Shown here piece after piece: positions 37,193 to 48,029 of a DNA stretch of 64,000 nucleotides; position 1 is the first letter of the stretch, and every line of letters begins with the position of its first letter. This DNA comes from Streptococcus suis (GTDB taxonomy: Bacteria > Bacillota > Bacilli > Lactobacillales > Streptococcaceae). Made by a program: the position numbers and the translations under genes. The notes beneath the pieces were generated by a model. It ran no database searches, was not told where the DNA came from, and saw nothing but the letters and a program-made list of their open reading frames with translations. The stretch lies in the NCBI GenBank assembly GCA_029593505.1, contig JAKTNI010000002.1:1-64000 (forward strand), given 5' to 3'.

Positions 37193-39190
37193 TTATCTTT
37201 CTTTTCTACGTCCAACTACAAGAGCTAGACCTGCAAGACCTAAACCAAATAAAACAAATGGTACACCTGCTTGTTCTCCTGTACTTGGTAAAGTAGCTGC
37301 TTGTACAGTTTTAACTGCACTAGTACTAACTACCATTGACGGTGAATCTGATGATAGCTTATTACCTTTAGGTACCTTGACTGGATCCTTATCCTCTTTA
37401 GGAGTCATTACAGTATCTGGATTAGAGGCAGGATCTGTCGGATCTGTATCAAATAAAATCTCCACAAAATCTGGGTATCCATCTTGATCTGTATCAAGGG
37501 TAGAATTTACCGGTACCAAACGTGAGTAAGGATTAACAACCTCATAAGCTGACAAATCCGCTGTTTTCAAGTATTCTGCAAAAACACTATCCAAAGACGG
37601 ACCTTCCTCACGCGCTCCACCGAGCATCGTATAGCCATCTCCACCTGCAGCTAAGAAATCATTTGTTGCCAAGTAGTACGTTTTTTCAAGTTCCAAATCA
37701 TCATATTCTCCAGTTTCTGGATTAAAGATGCCAACAATAAGCACACGATCTTCAATAGGAAGAGTTGGATCATAAAATACCGTTGCACCTGAAATATGCA
37801 AGAAGCCACCGTTTGCTTCAAAAAGTGGCATGCCACTTTCATCCAAAACTAAAGAACCAGTATCTTTGTCCACTTGCAGCGTGGCAGAAAGTGATTTGGT
37901 GAACATATCTAAAATCTGCTGACCTGTTACAGTAATTTGAGAAATACTGTTACCAAATGGTAAAACTGCAATAATATCACCTTTTGTAATCGGCTGATCT
38001 TTTGCAATAGTTGCACGAAGACCGCCACCATTTGTTACAGCAAGGCTAGTCTTATTCGCAAATCCTGTTTGACCATAAGTATACAACGCATCTGCCACAG
38101 CGTTTCCTAGATTTGTTTCGCGAACACGCACATTAGAACGATCGCCATTTAACTCAACTGTATTGTTAGCAACAAGGACTTGAGAGTTTTCAGCTTCGTA
38201 TTTTACTTTGATCTCTTCAACCAATTTTGAAATTGTTGCATTGGGAGTAATGTTTTTTGCATCCGTAGCTGAAATCAAGCTCGTTTCTCCCAATAATTGA
38301 TTTGATTTCAACGTTACCTTACCTATGTTATTCAAATAAGAACCTGTCTGTGCATAGGTAACATTTTGACCATAAGTAGTTGAAGCTACTGTATGTGAAT
38401 GTCCATCAATAACAACCACACGTTTTCCTGCCAATTTGCTATTTTCAGAAAGAGCTTGTGCTAGAGTTGAACCTCTCCACTCAACAGGAGTTGTTGCATC
38501 TACACCTAAATGAGCTAATATAATGTAGTTATTATAGACACGGTTATCTGCTAAAGCACGCGCCTCCACCTCATCAATTACCTTATTAACTTCAGTAACT
38601 GGATCGGCAAACGTAACTCCTTCAATATTTTTGGGATGAGTTTTTGTATAGGTTTCAGGAGTTGTTACACCAATAACAACAAATTCATCACCTACAACAG
38701 TCGGAGTCTTATCTACAATAGTTGATGCTTCAAATAAACGAACACCATCGACATAGGTATTGGCACTCAAAAGTGGAAAATTCAATGTCTCTTTATATTT
38801 AATAGCTTGGTCCATACCAAAATCAAACTCATGGTTACCAACTGCCATCGCATCATAACCAACTTCATTCATAATTTTAGCACGATCTTCACCTTTTGTA
38901 GAGTTTGAGATTGGAAGACCTTGGAAAGCATCTCCTGCATCCACCACAATCGTATTTTCAACGTTTTGACGTTCTTCTTCAATAACTGTAGCAGCTTTAG
39001 CATCACCAATCACTCCACGATCTTCAAGGATACGTCCATGAACATCATTAGTATGGATAATAACTGCTTCTACTGTTGAATCACTCGTATTCGCAGTATC
39101 TGTTTCGGCAGCCTCTACTCGTTGAGCCAATGCCAATGGCGATAATAGAAGCGTTGAGAGAACGGGTAGGAACAAATGTTTCTTTTTCAT
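37193..39190 (-). CDS. Cell-wall-anchored 5'-nucleotidase
   Basis: A 665-residue surface enzyme: signal peptide (residues 1-27, cut near RVEA), metallophosphatase domain with HTNDVHG (46-52), GNHEFD (about 118) and GHSHT, a C-terminal nucleotidase domain (NFPL..., AAGGDGYTML), a calcium-binding type-3-repeat segment (DTDQDGYPDFVE, DTDPTDPASNPD), and a sortase signal LPSTG at 634-638 with hydrophobic stretch and RRKER tail. It releases adenosine from AMP outside the cell; such adenosine synthases help streptococci suppress phagocytes. Own terminator; monocistronic. A start-codon RBS AAGG is present. Confidence 0.92.
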   Translation of the reverse strand: MKKKHLFLPVLSTLLLSPLALAQRVEAAETDTANTSDSTVEAVIIHTNDVHGRILEDRGVIGDAKAATVIEEERQNVENTIVVDAGDAFQGLPISNSTKGEDRAKIMNEVGYDAMAVGNHEFDFGMDQAIKYKETLNFPLLSANTYVDGVRLFEASTIVDKTPTVVGDEFVVIGVTTPETYTKTHPKNIEGVTFADPVTEVNKVIDEVEARALADNRVYNNYIILAHLGVDATTPVEWRGSTLAQALSENSKLAGKRVVVIDGHSHTVASTTYGQNVTYAQTGSYLNNIGKVTLKSNQLLGETSLISATDAKNITPNATISKLVEEIKVKYEAENSQVLVANNTVELNGDRSNVRVRETNLGNAVADALYTYGQTGFANKTSLAVTNGGGLRATIAKDQPITKGDIIAVLPFGNSISQITVTGQQILDMFTKSLSATLQVDKDTGSLVLDESGMPLFEANGGFLHISGATVFYDPTLPIEDRVLIVGIFNPETGEYDDLELEKTYYLATNDFLAAGGDGYTMLGGAREEGPSLDSVFAEYLKTADLSAYEVVNPYSRLVPVNSTLDTDQDGYPDFVEILFDTDPTDPASNPDTVMTPKEDKDPVKVPKGNKLSSDSPSMVVSTSAVKTVQAATLPSTGEQAGVPFVLFGLGLAGLALVVGRRKER

Positions 39191-39287
39191 CTTTTTAACC
39201 TTTCTGTAGCATTATGTACGAGATTATTATACATTTTTTTAACAAAAAAAGAAACATTAAAACCGAAATCATCTAAAAAACGTTCGT

Positions 39288-39321
39288 AAAAAGACGAACT
39301 AGCTCCCTAGCTCGCCTTTTT
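39288..39321 (-). terminator. Terminator after pyrC
   Basis: A 15-bp stem with two G-U pairs on the minus strand (AAAAAGGCGAGCTAG, loop GGAG, CTAGTTCGTC then five Us). It begins 2 bp past the pyrC stop. Confidence 0.85.
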
Positions 39322-39322
39322 A

Positions 39323-40591
39323 TTATTTCGCAAATACAATCTCTCCATCTGCTATTGTATAACAAATTTCACCCTTTAATCGATCGCCAATAAACGGAGA
39401 ATTAGCAGATTTAGATGCAAAGTTAGAAGAGACTGTCCTTTCTACATCGGCATCAAAGATCACAAGATCTGCTGGACCATTTTCTGCAAGGTAACCCGCA
39501 TCCAATCCATACAAATTCGCAGGATTGACAGTCATTTTTTCTAGTAATTGTTTCAATGACAGATGATTCTCCCCAACCAAATAAGTTAGCCCCAATGATA
39601 GAGACGTTTCTAATCCAGTCATTCCTGATGGAGCTTGAGTTACGTCTGTTACATTTTTTTCATCTGCATGATGAGGAGCATGGTCTGTTGCAATCACAGA
39701 AATCACACCCGTTTTTAATCCTTCAATCACAGCCAATCGATCGCTCTCTAGCCGAAGTGGAGGATTCATTTTAGCACTAGCTCCCTTAGTCAATAACAAT
39801 TCTTCAGTTCTTGAAAAATGTTGTGGAGCAACTTCTGCTGTTACTTGAGCTCCCATATTTTGTGCAAATTCTACAACTTTTACAGACTCAGCTTTAGAAA
39901 GATGTTGGATATGAACACGCGCACCTATTTCATAAGCAATCATCACATCACGAGCAATCATACTGTATTCAGCAACACCTGTTGCACCACACACATGAAA
40001 ATGACGAGCTGCCACTTGCTCATTCAATCCCAAAATACCATTCAAATCAGGATCCTCTTCATGTAAACTAATCAGACACTTATTTTCCTTCGCTAATTGC
40101 ATTGCCTTTCTAACAACACCTGCATTTGTTAACGGAATACCATCATCGGAAAAAGCAATAGCTCCTGCCTCCAACAAAGCTGCAAAATCCGTTATCTTCT
40201 GCCCATCAAATTGTTCCGTAATAGTGGCTACACTATAAATATGAATGGCCTCCTTACGAGCAGATTCGAGAACTTCTTTCAACGTACCAACTGTTGAAAT
40301 AGTAGGAGTTGTATTAGCCATCATAACCACAGAGGTAAAACCACCAGCAGCTGCTGATAGAGCACCTGTATGAATGTCTTCTTTATGGGTCTGTCCAGGT
40401 TCTCTAAAATGTACATGAGCATCAACTAAGCCCGGCGCTACAACTAGACCAGTCGCATCTATAATTTTAGAAAAGTCACCTTCGATCTGTTTATCTATTC
40501 TAACAATCTTTGAACCTTCAATTAAGATATCACAAATTTGATCTAACTCAGACTGAGGATCAATTACTCGACCGTTTTTGATGAGTAGCAT
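39323..40591 (-). CDS. pyrC: Dihydroorotase
   Basis: A 422-residue class I dihydroorotase. The zinc motif [16 protein letters not shown] (about residues 58-73), the HICGATG-like [15 protein letters not shown] and ATDHAPHH are all present. It closes carbamoyl aspartate to dihydroorotate in UMP synthesis. No PyrR leader precedes it; it follows ung by 44 bp. Confidence 0.95.
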   Translation of the reverse strand: MLLIKNGRVIDPQSELDQICDILIEGSKIVRIDKQIEGDFSKIIDATGLVVAPGLVDAHVHFREPGQTHKEDIHTGALSAAAGGFTSVVMMANTTPTISTVGTLKEVLESARKEAIHIYSVATITEQFDGQKITDFAALLEAGAIAFSDDGIPLTNAGVVRKAMQLAKENKCLISLHEEDPDLNGILGLNEQVAARHFHVCGATGVAEYSMIARDVMIAYEIGARVHIQHLSKAESVKVVEFAQNMGAQVTAEVAPQHFSRTEELLLTKGASAKMNPPLRLESDRLAVIEGLKTGVISVIATDHAPHHADEKNVTDVTQAPSGMTGLETSLSLGLTYLVGENHLSLKQLLEKMTVNPANLYGLDAGYLAENGPADLVIFDADVERTVSSNFASKSANSPFIGDRLKGEICYTIADGEIVFAK

Positions 40592-40635
40592 ATCTATTCT
40601 CCTTCATACTTATAAAAAAGGGCTTAGAGTATCAA

Positions 40636-41289
40636 CTATTGTAGCCAGTCGACGCCTACTAATCCCTGTGATGTCAAAAAATCATTGGCTCGCGAAAAAG
40701 GTTTGCTACCAAAAAAACCACGATAAGCTGACAAAGGACTTGGATGAGCAGATTCGATAATGCAGTGTTTGGGATTGGTTATCAAACTCTTCTTTTTACG
40801 AGCGTAGGATCCCCACAGTATAAAAACGACTGGTTGTTCTACAGCATTCACAACTTTAATAATCGCATCCGTAAACGGCTCCCAAATCTGACCAGCATGC
40901 CCATTAGCTTGACCAGCTGGAACTGTCAAACACGCATTGAGCAAAAGAACTCCTTGTCTAGCCCAAGCTGTCAAATCGTGTTCTTTTTTCACTCCAATAT
41001 CATCAGCAAGTTCTTTCAAAATATTTTGAAGAGAGGGCGGAGCAGGTATAAAATGTGGCACAGAAAACGAGAGCCCTTGAGCTTGTTCTGGTCCATGATA
41101 AGGATCTTGACCTAAAATCACAACCTTAACCTCTTCTAAAGCTGTCGTTTGAATAGCAGCAAACACTTTTTCTCGAGGAGGATATACGATACCACTAGTA
41201 TAAACACGATCTAAAAATTGATTGATTCTCGCAAAATAATGCTCTGGCAATTGAGCTTTAATCAAATCGTGCCAAGATGAATGTTCCAT
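40636..41289 (-). CDS. ung: Uracil-DNA glycosylase
   Basis: A 217-residue family 1 glycosylase that removes uracil from DNA. Water-activating motif GQDPYHG (about residues 60-66) and [13 protein letters not shown] near the C-terminus are intact. It shares a unit with the glycosyltransferase gene 9 bp upstream. Confidence 0.96.
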   Translation of the reverse strand: MEHSSWHDLIKAQLPEHYFARINQFLDRVYTSGIVYPPREKVFAAIQTTALEEVKVVILGQDPYHGPEQAQGLSFSVPHFIPAPPSLQNILKELADDIGVKKEHDLTAWARQGVLLLNACLTVPAGQANGHAGQIWEPFTDAIIKVVNAVEQPVVFILWGSYARKKKSLITNPKHCIIESAHPSPLSAYRGFFGSKPFSRANDFLTSQGLVGVDWLQ

Positions 41290-41298
41290 ACTCCACTC

Positions 41299-42225
41299 CT
41301 AATCCATGCTTTTTTCTTTAACAATATAAAGAGGACGCTTTTTCGTTTCCAAAAAAACTTTTGCCAAATATTTCCCCAAAATACCAATTGTCATGAGTTG
41401 CAAACCACCCAAAAACAGTATGATGCAAATAGTTGATGGCCAACCAATCGTCGGATCACCAAATACCAATGTTTTTATAACAATTAGAGCCATTAAAATA
41501 ACAGACAGCATAAAGGTAAAAAAACCTGTATAGGAAGCAATGTTAAGCGGTGTATCCGAGAAATTGATAATTCCCTCAATTGAATATGAAAACAACTTCC
41601 AGAAAGACCAACTAGTTTCCCCAGCAACACGCTCAACATTTTTATATGGTAAATATTCTGTCTCAAAACCAACCCATGTAAAAATACCTTTTGAAAAACG
41701 ATTGTATTCCGAAACGGACAAAATCGCTTCCACCATTTGCCGACGCATCAAACGAAAATCTCGTGCTCCATCTACAACTTCTACCTGACTAATTTTGTTC
41801 ATCAATTTGTAAAATAATTTAGCAAACAAACTTCGTATTGCTGGCTCACCCTCGCGACTAATGCGTCGCGTTCCAATACAGTCTAAATTAGGATTGGTAT
41901 CAAGCATTTTTTTCATTTCCATTAACATTTCCGGAGGGTCTTGAAGGTCTACATCCATAACGGTTACCAAGTCTCCTTGAGCAGTTTCTAATCCCGCATA
42001 TAACGCTGCTTCTTTACCAAAATTTCTCGAAAAAGAAAGATAACGTACATGCTTATCTTGCTGAACTAATTGACGTAAAACCCCTAAAGTACCATCTTTT
42101 GACCCATCGTTTACGAAAATATATTCAAAGCACTCATTCATCTCCAATCGGACCTGCTCCATAGCTTGATAAAAATGTGGTATTGATTCTTCTTCATTAA
42201 AACAAGGTATGATCACTGAAATCAT
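41299..42225 (-). CDS. Polyprenyl-phosphate glycosyltransferase (GT2, GtrB-like)
   Basis: A 308-residue GT2 enzyme: catalytic domain with VIIPCFNEEESIPHFYQA, VNDGSKDG, and MDVDLQDPPE (metal-binding Asp residues), then two C-terminal membrane helices (FFTFMLSVILMALIVIKTL; ILFLGGLQLMTIGILGKYLA). It transfers a sugar to undecaprenyl phosphate for wall or lipid decoration. No flippase or acceptor transferase is adjacent, so the polymer is unknown. Confidence 0.88.
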   Translation of the reverse strand: MISVIIPCFNEEESIPHFYQAMEQVRLEMNECFEYIFVNDGSKDGTLGVLRQLVQQDKHVRYLSFSRNFGKEAALYAGLETAQGDLVTVMDVDLQDPPEMLMEMKKMLDTNPNLDCIGTRRISREGEPAIRSLFAKLFYKLMNKISQVEVVDGARDFRLMRRQMVEAILSVSEYNRFSKGIFTWVGFETEYLPYKNVERVAGETSWSFWKLFSYSIEGIINFSDTPLNIASYTGFFTFMLSVILMALIVIKTLVFGDPTIGWPSTICIILFLGGLQLMTIGILGKYLAKVFLETKKRPLYIVKEKSMD

Positions 42226-42336
42226 GTTTTTCTCCCCATACAGTCAAAATTCTATTTTGTAATATACTAATCAATCATTATTATACCATTTTACAAAATA
42301 AGTTCCCAGTAATCATACAGCTCAAGCATTTACTCT

Positions 42337-42969
42337 CTAGTCTTCCTGCCAATTTTCTGGGTTTTGACGGAACTTTTTAAGTAGAGTTAGTCCATCAGCA
42401 TTGATATAACCCTGTACTTTTGCAACCTTGATTAACTCTGAATAATTGCTGAGTGTCACCAACCTCACACCAGCATTGTCAAAATTCCAATCAGCCTTAG
42501 GAAGTTGATAAGTAAAGATAGCTACCACTCCCAACACCTCAGCTCCTTCACGTTCTGCAGCAGCAACAGCATCAAGGACAGAACCGCCTGTAGAAATCAA
42601 ATCTTCAATAAGCACCATTTTTTGTCCCTTGACAATACGTCCCTCTAATTGATTACCTGCGCCATGATTTTTTGGCTTGCTACGGATATAAGCAAATGGC
42701 AAGTTCATACGATCTGCAATGATGGCTCCATGCGGAATACCTGCTGTTGCAGTACCAGCAATCACTTCCACTTCTGGAAACTCCTCTTTAATACACTGAA
42801 CAAAACCAGCTTCAATCAGATTCCGCGTTTCTGGATATGACAATGTAATACGATTATCTGTATAGATTGGTGATTTGATACCTGATGCCCATGTGAATGG
42901 CTTTTCTGGACGCAGATGAACTGCCTTAATATCCAATAAGTGTGATGCGATTTCTGTTGCTAGTGTCAT
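42337..42969 (-). CDS. pyrE: Orotate phosphoribosyltransferase
   Basis: A 210-residue enzyme forming orotidine monophosphate from orotate and PRPP. The PRPP loop [17 protein letters not shown] (about residues 118-134) is clear. Second gene of the pyrF-pyrE unit under a PyrR attenuator; 49 bp after pyrF. Confidence 0.96.
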   Translation of the reverse strand: MTLATEIASHLLDIKAVHLRPEKPFTWASGIKSPIYTDNRITLSYPETRNLIEAGFVQCIKEEFPEVEVIAGTATAGIPHGAIIADRMNLPFAYIRSKPKNHGAGNQLEGRIVKGQKMVLIEDLISTGGSVLDAVAAAEREGAEVLGVVAIFTYQLPKADWNFDNAGVRLVTLSNYSELIKVAKVQGYINADGLTLLKKFRQNPENWQED

Positions 42970-43018
42970 ATAGACCTCCTTATTTATATACTATCTCTTA
43001 GAAAACTATCCCAGTCCC

Positions 43019-43726
43019 CTATCCGTTCATTCTCACAGTATTCCACTCCTCCTTAATAGCCAAATAGGATTGATAAGGAGATTCGGCTCTTGTAATTGGC
43101 CGTCCGACTACAATGTAGTCACTACCAATTCGAGCCGCATCTGCTGGTGTCATAACTCGTTTTTGATCACCAACATCTGCATCTGCTGGTCGAATTCCCG
43201 GTGTTAGACATACAAAGTCAGAACTTGTAGCACCTTTAATCAAAGTCACCTCGTGAGCTGAACAAACTACCCCATCAAGACCTGCTTCTTTGGCTCTTTG
43301 AGCATAATGCACAACTGCTTCCTGCAAACTAGTCTGTATATTCTGGTCCTTATGCATTTGTTCTTCAGAAGTAGAAGTTAGCTGTGTCACAGCAATCAAA
43401 ATAGCCTTATCTCCCAGCCCTCGTCTAGCTGCTCTCATCATTTCTACACCACCAGCAGCATGAACATTGGTCATATCTACACCTAGTTTTGCAAGAACAT
43501 GCATAGCTGACTCCACTGTATTTGGAATATCATGTAATTTCAAATCTAAGAAAATCCTATGACCGCAATTCTTCAAGTAGGAAATAATACTCGGACCAAC
43601 AGCATAATACAGTTCCATACCTACTTTCAGATACAATTGTTCATCACAGGGAAATTTCATCAAGAAGCTCTCAACTTCATCGTAAGATCTGAAATCTAAA
43701 GCAATAATTGGACGTTGTTCTCTCAT
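43019..43726 (-). CDS. pyrF: Orotidine 5'-phosphate decarboxylase
   Basis: A 235-residue enzyme making UMP. The catalytic Lys/Asp array is in [13 protein letters not shown] (about residues 60-72); [15 protein letters not shown] binds phosphate. First gene after the PyrR leader. Confidence 0.96.
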   Translation of the reverse strand: MREQRPIIALDFRSYDEVESFLMKFPCDEQLYLKVGMELYYAVGPSIISYLKNCGHRIFLDLKLHDIPNTVESAMHVLAKLGVDMTNVHAAGGVEMMRAARRGLGDKAILIAVTQLTSTSEEQMHKDQNIQTSLQEAVVHYAQRAKEAGLDGVVCSAHEVTLIKGATSSDFVCLTPGIRPADADVGDQKRVMTPADAARIGSDYIVVGRPITRAESPYQSYLAIKEEWNTVRMNG

Positions 43727-43748
43727 AATATCCTTTCATTGTATAAAA

Positions 43749-43840
43749 AATCCTGCCCCTCTGGACAGGATTACACGAAAACATCTTGAAAATCAGGTTT
43801 CCAAGTTTTTGCATGATACCTTTCCAGCCTCTCTGGACTT
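43749..43840 (-). promoter_or_regulatory. PyrR attenuator of pyrF-pyrE
   Basis: On the minus strand the PyrR-binding loop AAGTCCAGAGAGGCTGG (43840-43824) is followed by a terminator AATCCTGTCC-agag-GGGCAGGATT (43772-43749) and Us. The segment between supplies the antiterminator. UMP-bound PyrR would stabilise the upstream hairpin and stop transcription. Confidence 0.9.
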
Positions 43841-43863
43841 AGTTAAAGGAATTCTTTAGCATC

Positions 43864-43892
43864 ATTCTACTCCGTTATGCTACTTTTGTCAA
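43864..43892 (-). promoter_or_regulatory. pyrF promoter
   Basis: TTGACA (43892-43887), 17-bp spacer, TAGAAT (43869-43864) on the minus strand, starting right after the pyrD stop. Confidence 0.8.
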
Positions 43893-43898
43893 TATTAA

Positions 43899-44843
<945 letters not shown>

Positions 44844-45614
44844 CTATAACAACAAGCTACCTGTTTCAAAAACCGGTCCCTCTTTACAAATTCGCTGATT
44901 TTCATGGCTCTGCCCCTTTCTAGATTGTACAACACAAGCATAACAAGCGCCCATACCGCAAGCCATACGTGCTTCCAATGAAAGATAGGCATGAGGATGG
45001 TTATGAAATGTTTGATCCACATACTTCATCATAGCCGGAGATCCACAGGCATAAATAGCAGCAAATTTTTCTGACAAGTGATTGACTATGGTTGCCACAT
45101 TTCCTTTTGTTCCATACGAACCATCATCTGTCGTTATAGAAATAGATCCATATTTCCTAAATTCTTCCTCTAAAATAACAGCTTCTTTGTTTGCAAAACC
45201 TAGAATAACTCTTACTTTTATACCCATTCGGTGAGCTTGTTTTGCAATTTCCATCAAAGGTGGAACTCCGATCCCCCCACCAAGCAAAAGGATAGAGTCG
45301 TTTTGGTTAAGAAAATCAATTGAAAATCCTGTACCGAGCGGCCCCATGACATCTAGGTATTGTCCTGATTTCATTTGTGAGAACACTTCCGTTCCTTGTC
45401 CATCAACACGGTAAACAATGCGACAGCGAAAAACTTGTTGATCAATCTCTGAAATAGAAATAGGTCTGCGCAAGAGCATAGCTTGATCAGGAACACGAAT
45501 ATGGATAAATTGTCCCATCTTCATCTGCTGCACCATCTCCCCCTCTAGCCACATAGCATAAATTCTCGGTGCTACTCGTACATGTTCTACAATGCGCATT
45601 TTTTCAACTAACAT
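44844..45614 (-). CDS. pyrK: Dihydroorotate dehydrogenase B, electron transfer subunit
   Basis: A 256-residue FAD/[2Fe-2S] subunit. Flavin motif LLRRPISISE (about residues 59-68), NAD-binding LLLGGGIGVPPLM, and the cluster cysteines in MACGMGACYACVV plus RICKEGPVF. The ATG at 45614 has GGAGAA at the right distance; a longer in-frame start runs into the leader. First gene after a PyrR attenuator. Confidence 0.95.
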   Translation of the reverse strand: MLVEKMRIVEHVRVAPRIYAMWLEGEMVQQMKMGQFIHIRVPDQAMLLRRPISISEIDQQVFRCRIVYRVDGQGTEVFSQMKSGQYLDVMGPLGTGFSIDFLNQNDSILLLGGGIGVPPLMEIAKQAHRMGIKVRVILGFANKEAVILEEEFRKYGSISITTDDGSYGTKGNVATIVNHLSEKFAAIYACGSPAMMKYVDQTFHNHPHAYLSLEARMACGMGACYACVVQSRKGQSHENQRICKEGPVFETGSLLL

Positions 45615-45670
45615 TATCTTTTCTCCAATTCTAGTGTAACACGGAGAACAAAAAGTCAAGATAGAGAAAA

Positions 45671-45755
45671 AACCTTGCCGGCTAGCAAGGTTACACGAAA
45701 AGAAGGCAGTCTCTGCCTGTTGATTCCCGTTCCCTTCTTCGCCTCTCTGGACTCA
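45671..45755 (-). promoter_or_regulatory. PyrR attenuator of pyrK-pyrD
   Basis: PyrR loop TGAGTCCAGAGAGGCG (45755-45740) and terminator AACCTTGC-6 nt-GCAAGGTT (45692-45671) with a long U run on the minus strand. The arrangement matches the pyrF leader, including a shared TACACGAAAA on the plus strand next to the terminator. Confidence 0.9.
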
Positions 45756-45776
45756 ATTAAAGGATATATTTTCAGC

Positions 45777-45805
45777 ATTATACATTTTTTCGATTATTTT
45801 GTCAA
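45777..45805 (-). promoter_or_regulatory. pyrK promoter
   Basis: TTGACA (45805-45800), 17-bp spacer, TATAAT (45782-45777) on the minus strand; a consensus promoter, back to back with the LysR gene promoter. Confidence 0.88.
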
Positions 45806-45812
45806 ATCATGA

Positions 45813-45818
45813 TACAAT
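45813..45818 (+). promoter_or_regulatory. -10 box of the LysR gene, likely leaderless mRNA
   Basis: TGATACAAT (extended -10) with TACAAT at 45813-45818, 6 nt before the ATG. No ribosome binding site is present between them. The promoter overlaps that of pyrK on the other strand. Confidence 0.6.
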
Positions 45819-45824
45819 AGAAGT

Positions 45825-46727
45825 ATGAGAATTCAACAATTATATTATATTATTAAAATCGCAGAAACAGGTAGCATGAATGAAGCCGCCAAACAACTCT
45901 TTATCACACAACCAAGCTTATCGAATGCCGTCCGTGATTTAGAAAAGGAAATGAATATTAAAATTTTCTTTCGTAACTCTAAGGGTATTACCTTAACCAA
46001 AGATGGTATGGAATTTTTATCCTATGCACGTCAAATTGTAGAACAAACAGAACTACTTGAAAATCGTTACAAAAATCCTACTACCAAACGACAACTTTTT
46101 AGTGTGTCCTCCCAACACTATGCCTTTGTTGTCAACGCTTTTGTTTCTTTACTAAAAGAAACAGAAATGGAAGATTATGAACTGTTCTTGCGTGAAACTC
46201 GTACTTGGGAAATTATTGACGATGTCAAAAATTTTCGCTCTGAAATTGGTGTACTATTTTTAAACCATTACAATCGAGATGTCTTATTAAAACTTTTAGA
46301 TGATAATCGACTCTCTTATACGCATCTTTTTACAGCTAAACCTCATGTTTTTATCAGCAAAGACAATCCACTTGCAACGAAAAAATCCTTGAAATTAGAG
46401 GATTTAGCCGAATTTCCGTATCTGAGTTACGAACAAGGAATCCACAATTCTTTCTACTTCGCTGAAGAAATTCTTTCTCAAGAATATCACAAAAAATCCA
46501 TAGTAGTATCAGATAGGGCCACACTCTTTAATCTATTGATTGGTTTAAATGGATACACCATTGCTACTGGTATTCTAAACTCTAATCTAAATGGTAATAA
46601 TATCGTATCTATTCCTTTAGAAATTGACGATGAAATTGAATTAGTTTACATTCAACATGAAAAATCCCTTCTTTCAAATATGGGAGAAAAATTTATCAAC
46701 TACCTATTAGAAGAAGTAAAATTTTGA
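45825..46727 (+). CDS. LysR-family transcriptional regulator
   Basis: A 300-residue regulator: winged helix-turn-helix at residues 1-60 (AAKQLFITQPSLSNAVRDLEKEM) and a C-terminal effector domain. Similar in layout to the CpsY/MtaR/FhuR group of streptococcal LysR proteins, which sense amino acid or sulfur metabolites; effector unknown. It is divergent from pyrK, and the two promoters overlap, so it may affect pyrK or itself. Confidence 0.88.
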   Translation: MRIQQLYYIIKIAETGSMNEAAKQLFITQPSLSNAVRDLEKEMNIKIFFRNSKGITLTKDGMEFLSYARQIVEQTELLENRYKNPTTKRQLFSVSSQHYAFVVNAFVSLLKETEMEDYELFLRETRTWEIIDDVKNFRSEIGVLFLNHYNRDVLLKLLDDNRLSYTHLFTAKPHVFISKDNPLATKKSLKLEDLAEFPYLSYEQGIHNSFYFAEEILSQEYHKKSIVVSDRATLFNLLIGLNGYTIATGILNSNLNGNNIVSIPLEIDDEIELVYIQHEKSLLSNMGEKFINYLLEEVKF

Positions 46728-46778
46728 TAAAACCTCCTTAGCGAAGCATCGTATCTATTGAATAAAAAACATTCCTCG

Positions 46779-46834
46779 TGAAAGCGTTTCTGTAGAAAAT
46801 GAAAATACTTCATTTTTATACGGAAACGCTTTCA
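46779..46834. terminator. Very long hairpin with cre-like arms before glgC
   Basis: TGAAAGCGTTTC (46779-46790) pairs with GAAACGCTTTCA (46823-46834); the inner part pairs further (AAAATGAA with TTCATTTT), giving about 24 bp around a 5-nt loop, followed by an eight-T run. It ends the LysR transcript. The arms resemble CcpA cre half sites (TGAAAGCG), and the downstream arm overlaps the -35 position of the glgC promoter. Confidence 0.75.
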
Positions 46835-46852
46835 TTTTTTTTGTTTTTATGC

Positions 46853-46858
46853 TATAAT
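46853..46858 (+). promoter_or_regulatory. glg operon -10 box
   Basis: TATGCTATAAT gives an extended -10 (TGn TATAAT). The region 17 bp upstream (TTTCAT) is a poor -35 and lies in the hairpin arm. Confidence 0.65.
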
Positions 46859-46889
46859 ACATGTATCATATATACTAAGGAGTGGTTAG

Positions 46890-48017
46890 ATGGCTCAAAA
46901 CAAAATGTTAGCTATGATCCTAGCTGGTGGACGTGGAACACGTTTAGAAGGGTTGACAAAAAAGGTGGCGAAACCAGCCGTAGCCTTTGGTGGAAAATAC
47001 CGTATTATTGATTTCCCTCTCAGTAACTGCGCCAACTCGGGAATTGACATCGTTGGAGTATTGACTCAATACGAGCCAGTTCTATTAAACTCATATGTTG
47101 CCCAATCACAACGCTGGGGACTAGACGTTCAAGGTTCTGGTGTATTTGTATTACCTCCAAGTGAAAAAATTGAAGGTTTCGGACTCTACAAAGGTACAGC
47201 GGATGCCATTACCCAAAACATTGATTTTATAGACCTGCATAGTCCAGAATATGTCTTAATTTTATCAGGAGATCATATCTACAAGATGAACTATGACAAA
47301 CTCCTTGATACACACATTAAGAAAAAAGCTGACGCTACTATTGCAGTTATAGAAGTTCCTATCAAAGAAGCTTATCGCTTTGGAATCATGAATACAGATG
47401 AAGAATATCGCATCCAAGAATTTGAAGAAAAACCAGAGAATCCAAAAAGTAATCTTGCGTCAATGGGGATTTATATCTTTACATGGAAAACATTGAAAAA
47501 ATATCTACTAGAAGATGATCAATTGGATACTTCTTCTCATGATTTTGGACACGATATCATTCCAAAATATTTGGAAGATGGTCGTACTCTGGTCGCTCAT
47601 CCATTCCGTGGCTACTGGAAAGACGTTGGTACCGTAAATAGCCTGTGGGAATCAAATATGGACTTAATTGACCATGCTAGTGATTTGGATCTTTCCGATC
47701 GGTCATGGCGAATTTACTCAGAAGATAAAGGATCTCCTGCCCAAGTTATTGGAGCCCATTCATCAGTTAAATCAGCCTATATTGATAAAGGTGCAATTAT
47801 TGACGGTACAGTGGAACATTCTGTTATTTCAACTGATGTACAGGTAAGTCAGCATGCGATTGTTAAAAACTCTGTCATTTTACCTGGTGCGATTATTGGA
47901 GAAGGGGTCGAATTAGACTATGTCATCGTTGCTGAAAATATCAAAATTGCTGATGGTATCACCTTATCAGGCGCCCCTGACCATATCCTCTTGATTGATA
48001 AGAATGTAAGCAAATAA
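46890..48017 (+). CDS. glgC: Glucose-1-phosphate adenylyltransferase, catalytic subunit
   Basis: A 375-residue ADP-glucose pyrophosphorylase. N-terminal nucleotide motif [20 protein letters not shown]; sugar-phosphate site FEEKP; left-handed beta-helix C-terminus. It makes ADP-glucose, the glycogen donor, together with GlgD. First gene of the glg operon, with AAGGAG 5 nt before the ATG. Confidence 0.95.
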   Translation: MAQNKMLAMILAGGRGTRLEGLTKKVAKPAVAFGGKYRIIDFPLSNCANSGIDIVGVLTQYEPVLLNSYVAQSQRWGLDVQGSGVFVLPPSEKIEGFGLYKGTADAITQNIDFIDLHSPEYVLILSGDHIYKMNYDKLLDTHIKKKADATIAVIEVPIKEAYRFGIMNTDEEYRIQEFEEKPENPKSNLASMGIYIFTWKTLKKYLLEDDQLDTSSHDFGHDIIPKYLEDGRTLVAHPFRGYWKDVGTVNSLWESNMDLIDHASDLDLSDRSWRIYSEDKGSPAQVIGAHSSVKSAYIDKGAIIDGTVEHSVISTDVQVSQHAIVKNSVILPGAIIGEGVELDYVIVAENIKIADGITLSGAPDHILLIDKNVSK

Positions 48018-48029
48018 GAAAGGATTGCT

